Shown in pieces: positions 32,401-42,310 of a stretch of DNA of 64,000 nt. The position numbers and the translations under genes were made by a program. This DNA comes from Sequoia sempervirens (taxonomy: Eukaryota; Streptophyta; Pinopsida; Cupressales; Cupressaceae). Numbering within the stretch: position 1 is the stretch's first letter; each line of letters starts with the position of its first letter. The notes below the pieces were generated by a model that searched no databases, had not been told where the DNA came from, and worked only from the letters and a program-made list of their open reading frames with translations. The stretch lies in the NCBI GenBank assembly GCA_007258455.2, contig VDFB02000003.1, positions 45,573,889 to 45,637,888 of the forward strand. Direction: 5' to 3'.

Positions 32401-33828
32401 AAACTAAAAACATCCAAATATCATAAATCCCCAAAACATTCAAAAAACAAAAAATACAAAACATTTTAAATTGAAAATATAAAAACAATAGAAAACATTC
32501 AAAACCCTAAAAATCCTCAGAAAATCAAAATCCTAAACATTTTGCATAAAATTTTGAAAAGACCAAAAACAGCCTCAAAACATTTTTCAAAATACCAAAA
32601 ATATTCAAATATTCTAGAAAATATGAAACCCATCCATCCCATCTCGCTTTCAACCAAAATAAACCTTCACCCATAATAAATCGATCGTCACTTTCACCCT
32701 TTGGTAGAACAAATAGAAAACAACTCTAGAAAGTCATAAAGTGTAAACATAATCATCAAAATCTAACATATAGATCATAGGTAAATGTGCCAGTGAAGTG
32801 TATATCAAAACTCATCTTAGCATCATCATCCTAACATCAAACAACCTTTGATCAACATTTCCTAGGATGAATCCTTCTTGTGATGGACATAAGTATCAAA
32901 TATCATTAGCTAAATTAAACCAAGCAAGAGATATGGATAACACTACTATTTATCTTTGATCTTTTCTTATTATTTATCTTAATGGCCCATTCCAAGGACC
33001 TCTCGATGATGTCTCTCAAAATGATTTAGAGATAAATTGATGGGCCATCAATCATTATCTTTCATTTTGTTGTGCTTGTGGATACTCTTTAAAATAATCT
33101 TGGCACATACCACTTAGTTGTGTGTGGGTAGTATGTTGTTGACTATGGCATATGCTTTGGTCCAATATATTCTAAGTTTCTAACTTACATTCCAATGAGG
33201 TTTATGTATTTCAAGATGTGAGCAGGGAACTATCTATCTTTTGTCGAGTCAAATTCCATTACACTAGATACAATTTTGTCCTAGTTGTCATTACCTTGAT
33301 GCATTATTATGCATGTTATATTAAACAATGGGGCATTATATCATCTTTAGCTCAACAATCTAAAATGTTGTAGCTCTTTGAATAAAAAACAACCTAAAAT
33401 CCAAAGCATTTCAAGCATAAGTCTAATTTTCACCTATTGTGAGCTTGATTGAAACACTTTATTCTTCGATCAATCTCTTGAGGAGGAAACCAACCATCTT
33501 TCGATCATATCGATTTCAGATCATCTAATGAATTATGTTCCTAGCCTTGCTAGCAAATCTTGATCAATCTATCAAATCAACCATCTTTGGGATATATCAT
33601 TCCCTATCAATCCTCATGTTATTCAACATAATCCTTGCATTGTTGTGAATCCTCAACAATATTATCAATCAATCAATCAAATCAATCAACTTTTAGCTTG
33701 GCTATCAACATCTCAAAGAGATCATCGATATTTGTTTCTGCATCGTCATTAGCATCAAAATCAACATTGAAATCAACATCAGTCTTTGAACTAATGCAAC
33801 AAGTAAATTGCTTCAAAGAGTGGAAAAA
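32401..33828. other. A-rich inner DNA and polypurine tract of element 1
   Basis: No gene is supported. The last bases, AAAGAGTGGAAAAA (33815-33828), are the polypurine tract that primes second-strand synthesis. The 3' LTR begins at the next base. Confidence 0.55.
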
Positions 33829-33908
33829 TGTAGACACTTAAAAATGTCTCGATGGATCACATTGGCTAACTAACATATTTTTGTCTTGAAACCCATCCTT
33901 TTTTTTCT

Positions 33909-35476
33909 TGAATGTGCCAAAATGTGTGAGGGAGAAAGAATTCATTGGATTTAACACAAAGCAAGATCAAGATTGAAAATTGAAACTAGAATCTATCTAA
34001 TCCAAAAACTCTTAATCTATTCCTATTCCATCACTCATGAAATGAACAATATAAGCTATTTGAACTTACGAAATGAAATCCTAAGATGAACACAATGAAT
34101 TTAAAATAAAAGGATAGGTTACCATCCCATGTTGGAGTGTATTTACATGATATTGGGTTGTTCGTATCACTAAAAATCCTCCATTGTTCATGTGCAAAGG
34201 CTTCATGAACGATGCTTGGTTGATCAAAAAAGGTTGAAGCTCTATCAATGGTGATTGTGATAGCACTTTGTTGCAAAATTATGTTGATTCTCTGATCCAT
34301 ATTTGTGAGGAGAGAGGTTTGTTATATAGGAAATGATATTTTGAATTGATGATCAGGATCGTTGGAGAATATTTAGATCAATGGTCAACATGTGTTGAGA
34401 GGATTTAGACATGAGAAGATTGTGCAAAGTTGATTGCACAATTAGGGTGATTGAAGAATAGATTGGCTAGTCAGGGGTTTAGATTGATCAATCAAAATTG
34501 ATTGATCAGTTAGCAATTGATTGATTTTAGTTAGGAAATAGATGGTTGAGTTAGCAAAATTAGATTGCTCAGTCAGCAACCCATGATTTTCTCAATCAGA
34601 AAGTGGGTGAGGAATATGAATTAATTGATTTAATTAATTAATTCTTTTTTTTGGAGTTGAACATGCAAATCAAATTTGGCTTTTGCAAATAGAGTTGCAT
34701 TAGTTTGATTTGATTTTTGATAATTGATTTGAATAGTTTGATTTGATTATTCAAATTTTGGAGGGAAAATGTTATGATTTAATAATTTAATCAATTTTGA
34801 GGAATAAGGTGAATTAGTGGCGTAATCAAATAATTAGCATTGTTTGACTAATCAGGATGAAATAAGATTAGATTAGGACTTTATTAAATAAATGTAATTT
34901 ATTTAATTGGTTGAAATGATGAAATGTGAATTAATCAAATAATGTTGTTTTATTTGATTAATAGTAGAATTAAGGTTTTCAAGACTTTATTAAATAAATA
35001 GTATTTATTTAATTTGTTGAGAATGATGAAAAAGTGAATTAATTAAATAATGTTGTATTATTCAATTAATAGAGGAAATTAGGGTTTCAGATGTTGTTTA
35101 ATGTCATTTCATGATCATGGGATGATTTCAAGATGATTTGAAATGTTTCAAGATGTTCTAAGTTGATTTAGAGTCATTCCAAGATGTTCTGAGTTAATTC
35201 TAATATGTTTTGAGATGTTATAGGTTGATTCTGAGTTGTTTCGAGACATTCTGAGTTGATTTCGAGATGTTCTGAGATGTTTTGGGTTGATTCCAAGTTG
35301 TGTTGAGACATACCAATTTTATTCTAAGATGTTTTGAGATGTTTTAGGTTGATTTGGAGTCATTCTGAGATGTTCTAAGTTGATAATGAGATGTTCAGAG
35401 ACGTTTCGGGTTGATTCCGAGTTGTTTCGAGACATTTTGTGTTGTCATAAGGTTAAGTCAATTTTACATGTCGACA
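33909..35476 (-). mobile_element. Minus-strand LTR (element 2), 3' LTR with polypurine tract
   Basis: Read on the minus strand, the polypurine tract CAAAGAGGGGAAAAA (35477-35491) is followed by TGTCGACATGTAAAATTGAC, a 3' LTR start of the same style as element 1. The LTR continues through a minisatellite, AT-rich blocks and a TATATAA box (34322-34328). A putative end CA at 33909-33910 gives about 1.57 kb. The left end interrupts the 3' LTR of element 1, so this insertion is younger. The element's inner part should lie to the right. The exact left edge is inferred from where similarity to element 1 ends. An 89-codon minus frame starting at 34300 lies just after the promoter and may be leader only. 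Confidence 0.65.
35140..35445 (-). repeat. U3 minisatellite of element 2
   Basis: Imperfect units around GATGTTTTGAGATGTTTTGGGTTGATTC and GAGTTGTTTCGAGACATTC, about 35-45 bases long, repeat seven to eight times at the promoter-distal end of the LTR. Such arrays in U3 are often enhancer-like. Confidence 0.7.
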
Positions 35477-35491
35477 TTTTTCCCCTCTTTG

Positions 35492-36517
35492 ATACAAAGT
35501 ATTGGTTGCTTTATTTCAAATATTTTGTTTTTAAGATCATTCTTTTGAAAAAAACTGTGCCCCACTATGCCCCAATGTTTCGTGAAATGATGGTAGGACT
35601 CTATGCTACCCCCTCAAGAGGTTAACCAAAAATTTTAAGTTTTGAGGTCAGGCTCACAACTTTGTTATATTTTTGTTCTGATGTGTTTAGGTTGCAGAAT
35701 CAGGTTTATAGGTCCTTCGTTTCTCATTCTGATATTTCTAAGAGCTTCTAACTTAAAAGTAGGAATTTTCCCCAAGTAGAAATTAGGGTTTCCTAGGTGA
35801 AATTAGGGTTTCTTGTGGTTTAATATAGGAAATTAGTCATCTAGATAGATCATTTGTGTTTTGACTCTATAGCTAATTCTTGTCTCTGGTTCTCCCGTTC
35901 TGTCAAATTTTGAGGAGCAATGTTGCAATTTGATGGAGCCCCACATTGTTCTGAGCTTGTTTAGGAGGTTAGATGACCTTCAGGCATCGGTGGCCCAGTA
36001 TGTACCTTCTCACTTTTTTTCTTTCATCTTGTTTTTTTTCTCATTTTGCATGTACTATTTTTTCTAGGTCAAAAGAAAAGTTTTCTCATTTCTGAGCATT
36101 CCTCAATTTCCTCACTTTTGCATGTTGAGAATCCATGCCTTTGACTTATTTACACACCTTTGACTAGAATCTTTGCTTTTATTTTTGAGAATTTGCTTGA
36201 AAATCTCGTCTTTGATCAGAAAGCTTGCTTTTGACTATTTCAAGCCCTAAAAGCTTGCCTTTGACATTTATCCTTTCCTTTTCTTGAAAAGCTCGCCTTT
36301 GCCCGAAAAGCTCGCTTTTTCCTGGTGCTTTCTGAGCATTTACCCAAAACCCTTGCATTTGAAACTTTATATTGCATTTTACTTTAGCTTTTGCTCGGAA
36401 CCCTACCATGTGTTCGTTTGTTATCCTAAATATTGTTCATCATCATGTTTTGTGTCATTATGTGTCTCCACCTATTTAGAGTAAAACCCTAACATTGTGG
36501 GTTTAAAATGATTACAG
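35492..36517. other. Non-coding DNA between element 2 LTR and the PMD gene
   Basis: No ORF is supported. It contains TAGGGTTTC repeats near 35790-35830 and a run of GCTTGCCTTTGAC-like phrases (36120-36310) that forms a loose minisatellite. It may hold the 5' leader and first intron of the PMD gene, since 36511-36517 is a good acceptor (TTACAG). Confidence 0.45.
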
Positions 36518-37990
36518 GTTGGCCTTAGAGTACTACAACCGAGGGAGATACATCCTTGACATTTGTTTGATCCTATTTCCCGTTTTGTTGAATCAATATT
36601 TTCTTAATGTTGTGGGACTACATTACATTTGTTATATGCCTCCTATCAGGACCCATACCACTATGATGATTGCACTCATGGAACGATGGCATTCAGAGAC
36701 ATTCTCATTTCACTTGCCTACAAAAGAGGTGACTGTCACTCTTAAGGATGTATGGAGGATACTTTGTCTTCCTATTCATGGGGAGCTGGTTACTTATCAT
36801 ATTTGACATGGTACCTATGCCATGTAGTGGGTGTTAGATGTTTGACACTTGGTAGTACATCAGTCAGAGATCAATCTGTCTGAGTTTTTTGATAGTGCAA
36901 ATCCTATCTTGCTTGTCTTATGTGGTTTGATTTTAGGACTTGTTGTTCCTAATATTCAAGGTCAACAGTTTCCCATAGGTTGGGGTGCCTTTATTAAGAT
37001 TATGCTTGAGCATGGTACAAGGTATGCTTGGGGTCCATGTCTTCTTGCCCACTTGTATAGAGATATGCACGAGGTCGTGTATCAGAGAGGGAAATCTATT
37101 TTTGTAGGTGTTTCACTCTTGCATGTCTAGGAATGGGAGCATATTGCAGTTACTTGACCTGATGGGACACAAGATCATCACCCTAATGATCTGTACTCCT
37201 AACGTTATGGGGATTTTATGCACTATACCTTGCTTGGGGATCTTCCTTATTGGCGCCTAGTTTTTGATGATATTCACAGTTTTGTGTGTAGACCTTATTT
37301 GGGGTGTGATGCTTGGCAAGAGGATTCAAATCACCTTGTTTATTATTGACAGACCTATTGGTTTCTTGTTCATTCTCATCTTGTGCTAGAGCATTATTTA
37401 CCAGACCAATTATGTTGTCAGTTTGGGGAGAAACAAGGTCGAGTTCCTAATACTTATGAGGCTCATTTCGGTCGAATGACTCGGGAGGTTTGTGTATAGG
37501 GTCTTCAATCAGATATAGATATTTCCATTGCTAAGTTCGGAGCACTTTCCCCAGTTGGTTGGGGTTGGCTGATTGGTCTAGCAGATCTAGGTATCTCTCA
37601 TGACTATGATGAGTGGTGGGCCCACCGCAGGTCATTGAGACTCACTGTTCCTAGGGGTGATCCTGCTTCAGGTAGATCAGGTATTACAGGTCATTGTGGG
37701 GAGAAAAAACATATCGATGTCCTTAAAGAGCAGTTAGATAGAGACCGTTGTGATGGGGCCTAGGGTGATCAAGATGAGCAACCACCTTAGGTGTAGGTTC
37801 ATAGGCAGGTTTTGGGTCCTCCTCCACTAGCTAGGGATGGAGACATACTGTTAGCTCTGATGAATACTACCAAAGATGCAAAGATAGTGAGACGACAGGC
37901 TGTAGAGGCTCAAATAGGTATTTTGAGTGCTAAGCGAGATAGCGAAAGTGGTCAATGACATGTTGCAAAGGCTTATGTATAGTTGTTGAC
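36518..37990 (+). pseudogene. Plant mobile domain (PMD, MAIN-like / PP7-long-form type) protein, degraded
   Basis: One reading frame holds for about 490 codons after the acceptor at 36516-36517, with about 13 stops (for example 36804, 36825, 36843, 37128, 37155, 37200) and no frameshift. The PMD signature is clear: ALMERWHSETFSFHLPTKEV then TVTLKDVWRILCLPIHGE, later ILGLVVP, YAWGPCLLAHLYRDMHE, VSLLHV-stop-EWEHIA (Trp expected at the stop), YTLLGDLPYWRLVFDD and LPDQLCCQFGEKQGRVPN. PMD proteins (MAIN and MAIL1 in Arabidopsis) act in nuclear silencing with PP7-type phosphatases. The domain is also carried by Ty3-type retrotransposons. Its position beside the polypurine tract of a minus-strand element, in opposite orientation, fits an antisense accessory ORF. 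The C-terminus runs into the N gap. Confidence 0.85.
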
Positions 37991-38090
37991 NNNNNNNNNN
38001 NNNNNNNNNNNNNNNNNNNNNNNNNNNNNNNNNNNNNNNNNNNNNNNNNNNNNNNNNNNNNNNNNNNNNNNNNNNNNNNNNNNNNNNNNN
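37991..38090. other. Assembly gap of 100 N
   Basis: Exactly 100 undetermined bases, the usual placeholder for a gap of unknown size. The sequence on its right is a CT microsatellite, a likely cause of the break. Confidence 0.95.
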
Positions 38091-38480
38091 CCCCTTTCAA
38101 GTCTTTCTCTCTCTCCCTCTCTCCCTCTCTCCCTCTCAGTCTTTCCCTATATAGCCCTCTCTCCCTCTCTTTAATATATAATGATTAAATATATATATTA
38201 AGGACTTGAGAGGATGGAGACTCCAAGGGAGATATGTATTAAATATATTATGTATTATATAATATATAATTCTTTCTAATATATATAATGTATATGGAAT
38301 ATAAATTATATATATTATAGTTCAAATATATATAATATATACTATAATATATTTAATATATAATAAAAATTACATAATAAATATTATATAATATATATAG
38401 TATATATGAAATATATTATGATATATTTATATATAATAAGTTTATTATATATTTAGAATACAAAGCAAACATATATCCAT
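38091..38480 (+). repeat. CT-microsatellite plus AT-rich block, copy 1
   Basis: (CTCTCC)n-like sequence to about 38172 is followed by about 290 bp of nearly pure A/T, ending near CATATATCCATT. The same order recurs at 40420-41520. Confidence 0.8.
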
Positions 38481-39002
38481 TAAAAATAGATATCCATTTT
38501 GTTTTAGGACTTTATAACTTGTACCCTACCTCATTTTCACAATGCTACCAATATAGCAGTGACCTCCATGTGTCATTTGACCTTTGGCATGTTCCAAGTA
38601 TGTGTTCTTTGCTTTTTTCTTTTTTTTTTTTTTGCTAATTAGTGATTAATTTAGGTTTTTTTTTTGCATTCTTTGTAGTTTTGTTGAATTTTTTCATTTC
38701 AATCTAAACATACAAAAAAGATTGAAACCCTGGTTAGTGGAAAACAAAAAAAAATCAAACAAAGAAATTGAACCTTCATTACTAGAAAAAAAAACATAAA
38801 ATTGAACCTTGATTACCCTCTTTCTGCATTTATTTAAACTGTTTTACATTCTTGTCTATTTTCCCTTCTTTATCACTTATTCTCATGTTTCTTAAATTCT
38901 TGCTTTGTTGCTTATTCTTAAGTTAGTATTTCTTTGCTAAACAATTTGTTTTTTAATATTTTAATTCTTTTGAGTGTCCTCGACTCTCAAAATAGAAGGA
39001 AC
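38481..39002. other. Unassigned AT-rich DNA
   Basis: No gene or repeat that I can support, apart from poly-T and poly-A runs. Confidence 0.4.
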
Positions 39003-39356
39003 CCTTGTTGGAAGTATTGTGCTCTAAATTGCCAATACTTAGTGAATCTAAATCCATAATTACTACTGGCCAAACAAAACTTGTCCTAGAGAAAGCACAG
39101 GGAAATGGGTGAAGTTAATGGATAATAATCGATGGGCTATGCAGGAGGCTATCATATTGTATGATAGCCTCTTGCATAGCCAATCGATTATTACCCATGA
39201 AATTTTCCAATTTCCCTATGCCTGTTAGGACAAGTTTTGTTTAACCATTACTGACTATGTATCCATATTCACTGAGTATTGGAAATTTGGAGCATAACAC
39301 TTGGACACCTTTGTTTAATCAATTTGGAGCTTAACACTTCCACATTCCAACAAGGT
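39003..39356. repeat. 354-bp foldback (inverted repeat) element
   Basis: CCTTGTTGGAA at 39003 pairs with TTCCAACAAGG ending at 39356. The arms converge on a perfect inner hairpin AGGCTATCATA-TTG-TATGATAGCCT (39146-39170). Long matching blocks include AACAAAACTTGTCCTA and GGTAATAATCGATGGGC-like stretches. The right arm carries an extra ~37 bp from a small internal duplication (two copies of AGTGTTA(A/T)GCTCCAAATT). It could be a foldback transposon, or a hairpin RNA source if transcribed. Confidence 0.82.
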
Positions 39357-39567
39357 AAAAATTTAATGTATTTTTAAATGAGATTTCACATCACTTTAAC
39401 AATTATTTATTTTTCATTTACATGCCTTAGACATAAATGAGCTTTACACATTTTTTCATTTGTATTCAATTAAATAATTTATATTGAATGGTTTAAGGAG
39501 ATTTTTAAATATGTATCTTACATTTTGAAATTACAAATTTAATGCAGGTTCACTTATATCTAAATCA

Positions 39568-39890
39568 TGGATCCACACCCTCTAGCTCCACCCACTCCAC
39601 CTTGTAACCCCCCACCTCCACCACCTACATATGATGGTGCTTGATTTCAAGAACAAATCGATGTGAATGTTAGAACCATTCAGGATGAAGTTAAAACTAT
39701 TCAGAATGGAACGTGTGTTCACCCATATTTGAGGAATTTTGCATAAATATGCAATATTTTGTTGATTTTGTTAGGTCCATGAAAGTGGACTTAGATGAGA
39801 ATCAATGATGGCTAGAGGAGAGGAGACAGTCCCATTCTAAAAAGGAAAACATAAAGAAATGAAGAGATGCAACAAAGAGCTACAAAACTT
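39568..39890 (+). pseudogene. Short degraded ORF, Pro-rich start, unknown
   Basis: An ATG at 39568 after an acceptor-like AATGCAG opens MDPHPLAPPTPPCNPPPPPP, then a stop, then FQEQIDVNVRTIQDEVKTIQ. In another frame CINMQYFVDFVRSMKVDLDE is followed by Lys/Arg-rich text. The second half looks like a helical or coiled-coil segment. I do not recognise it. It could be the gag start of another element. Confidence 0.35.
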
Positions 39891-40073
39891 TATTAAGACA
39901 ATGATCTTATTTTTATAAACAATTTGACCTTGGATGAATATTTTATTTAGAATTTGATTGGATGGATATTTTTAGTGTTGAATTTATGAATATAACAGTA
40001 TAGTGATGAGACAAAAATTTAGTAAAAATAAATATTAAATAATCTATTAATTTAAAGTTTGTTCATATATAGT

Positions 40074-40385
40074 GTTTATTCATGCATCATGGTTGAGTGA
40101 TGTCTTATTTGTTGATCATGATTATTGTATAAATTTCACATGAACAATCTAATGAACATGTATCTTGTTGTCTTGTAAGGATTTTGTTTGAAGGTTGCAT
40201 CAAACCCCTATGGTGTACATAATGTTCTTGTTTATGTATCATGGTTGAAAGATAATCATTCTTATTCATGATGATTTTATACCTTTTACATGAAGGATCT
40301 AATGACATGTTATTACTTTCATGAAGGTTTTAATGGCATGAATGTTGAATTGAGTTGTAATGGTTTTGTTTGATGGTTGCATCAC
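40074..40385 (+). repeat. Diverged tandem duplication of about 155-180 bp
   Basis: Two units share TTTAT-CAT--TCATGGTTGA (40074; 40229), ATGAT...CACATGAA-(A/G)ATCTAATGA and TTTTGTTTGA(A/T)GGTTGCATCA (about 40183; 40365). Confidence 0.65.
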
Positions 40386-40419
40386 TTTTTATTTAGAAGG
40401 TCCCAACATAGTAAAACAC

Positions 40420-40476
40420 TCTTCCTCTCAACTTTCTCTCTCTTCCTCTCTCTCAGGTTTCTCCCTCTCTCCCTCT

Positions 40477-40523
<47 letters not shown>

Positions 40524-40723
40524 CTCTCAGGCTTCCTCTCTCCCTCCTCTATCCCTCTCAAGTCTCTCTCTCTCCCTCTCAAGTATCTCTCTCTCCCCCC
40601 TCTCAAGTATCTCTCTCTCCCTCCCTCTCAAGTCTCTCTCTCTCAGACTCTCTCTCCCTCTCTCCCTCTCAAGTCTCTCTCTCTCCTCTCTCCATCTCAG
40701 CTCTCTCTCTCTCTCTCACTCTC

Positions 40724-40784
<61 letters not shown>

Positions 40785-41520
40785 ACTCTCTCTCTCTCTC
40801 CCCCTCTCAACTCTCTCTCTCACTCGCTCTCTCCCTCTCTACCTCCCACTCTCCCTCTCAACTCTCTCTCTCTCTCTATCTCTATCTCTCCTACTCTTCC
40901 TCTAAGGTCTTTCTCTCTTTATCTCTCCCTGTCTCACTCTTAGGTGCCCCTCTCTATCTCTTCCTCTCTCAAGTTTCTCTCTCTCTCTCCCTCTCTCACT
41001 CTCAACTCTCTCTCCCTTTCTCTCAACTCTCTCTCTCTCTCTCTCTCTCCCTCCCTCTCTCCCTCTCAACTATATATATATAATATCTCTCTATCCCTCC
41101 CTTTGTCCCTCCCTCTCTCCCTATCAACTCTCTCTTCTCATCCCTCTTAGGGCTCACTCCCTCTCAGGTATTTCTCTCTATCCCTCTCTCTCTTGTGAAT
41201 TGGCCACACATCAATAAATATATAATATATACTATGTAGTAAATAATGTATAATATGTATTAAATACATTATATAATATATATAATATTTAATTTATATA
41301 CTATACATAATATATAATATATAATATAATAATATAACAATATATAATATAATAATATAACAATATAACAATATAATAATAGAATAATATAATAATACAC
41401 AATATATAATATAATAATATATAATATAATAATGTATAATATAATATATAGTATAATATATAATATAATACATAATTTATAATAGATTATATATAATACA
41501 AGTAACATATATCCATTTTT
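40420..41520 (+). repeat. CT-microsatellite (about 770 bp) plus AT-rich block, copy 2
   Basis: 40420-41195 is (CT)n with CCCTCTC and CAAGT interruptions. 41205-41515 is almost only A and T, ending ACATATATCCATTTT. The order and junction phrase match copy 1, so both belong to one dispersed unit. Confidence 0.85.
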
Positions 41521-41821
41521 TTTGACAAAATCAATAGGCTCATGATTTTCTTTGGGATTGCCTAACCTAGAAGTCAAACCAAAAAACGTGTTTAGAAAAA
41601 ATTGCTTAGTTTTCTAAAGTTTGATTTCATGAAACGAAAAGGGTTTATAGAAAAAATTGTCAGCTTTCCACTAATATAAGTTATGCCTTATTTTGAATTT
41701 AATAAATAATTATTATTAATTTTCTACATACATTATGACTAAAGTCTTAATTGATAGGCTGATTGAAAAACTTCTATAACTTTCAAACTACTTAACATTT
41801 TTCAAACCTACAAGATGTGTC

Positions 41822-42310
41822 ACATTCTATGCTTCACATATTATAGGATTAGAAAAAAAAATGAATTTCATAAATTTTTGACCAAGTTATGGTGGTCAGA
41901 CATAGACATTTTAATAATTTTGAAAATTTCTAATAAAAAAATCATAACTATTTATTTACATGGAAAAAATATACAAAAAAAATTATGACACATATGGGCA
42001 TGTGTCCTCTACTTATATTAAAAGATTTAGAAATAAAAAATAAAAATTTCTTGTACTTAGGGTGGTCAAACATACACCTGCTTCTTATATTTTTCTTGAA
42101 AATTTAGTACCACTACATTGAAATTTCAAATTTTCACAAAATAGATATACTTTTTTTCAAAAAAGGAATAGTAGCCTAGAAACTACAACTTTGGTTCTTA
42201 CATATTTCTCAAATTATGTTAATAACCTATTCAAATTTTTATTTCAAGTTGCCTAACTTTGATTTTCTGAATTTTCATCACCACTTAGAGGCCTAGTTTG
42301 GACCCTCATG
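41822..42310 (+). repeat. 0.5-kb dispersed repeat, plus copy
   Basis: From CATTCTATGCTTCACATATT to GGCCTAGTTT, this sequence recurs in reverse orientation at 63180-63693. Shared landmarks are AGGATTAGAAAAAAAAATGA, GGTGGTCAAACATAC, TGTCCTCTACTTATAT, the CATTGAAATTTCAAATTTTC phrase and CCACTTAGAGGCCTA. Non-coding. Confidence 0.82.

Larger units (their letters stand above)
22622..33908 (+). mobile_element. Large gag-only LTR retrotransposon (element 1)
   Basis: The element begins TGTAGACATTTAAAAATGTC at 22622. The same LTR start recurs at 33829 (TGTAGACACTTAAAAATGTC) directly after the purine-rich tract AAAGAGTGGAAAAA. The two copies match over about 70 bases at roughly 85 per cent identity, then the second is cut off near 33908 by another LTR. 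Inside are a degraded gag and repeat-rich DNA, but no reverse transcriptase, RNase H or integrase motif in any frame I read. The exact 5' LTR end and primer-binding site were not found. The bases before the element are CTTTG; its expected partner copy is lost. Confidence 0.75.

Noticed and set aside
34031..34300. Minus-strand 89-codon ORF starting MDQRINIILQQ as a gene
   Set aside because: It begins right after the LTR promoter and lies within the LTR, so it is more likely leader sequence. A small LTR-encoded peptide cannot be excluded.
38091..41150. Ser/Leu-rich and Arg/Glu-rich ORFs of up to 188 codons in the CT-rich blocks
   Set aside because: They are translations of (CT)n microsatellite DNA in several frames and both strands, with no codon or domain signal.
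41269..41577. Minus-strand ORF rich in Ile/Tyr/Leu
   Set aside because: It is a translation of almost pure A/T repeat DNA, not a membrane protein.
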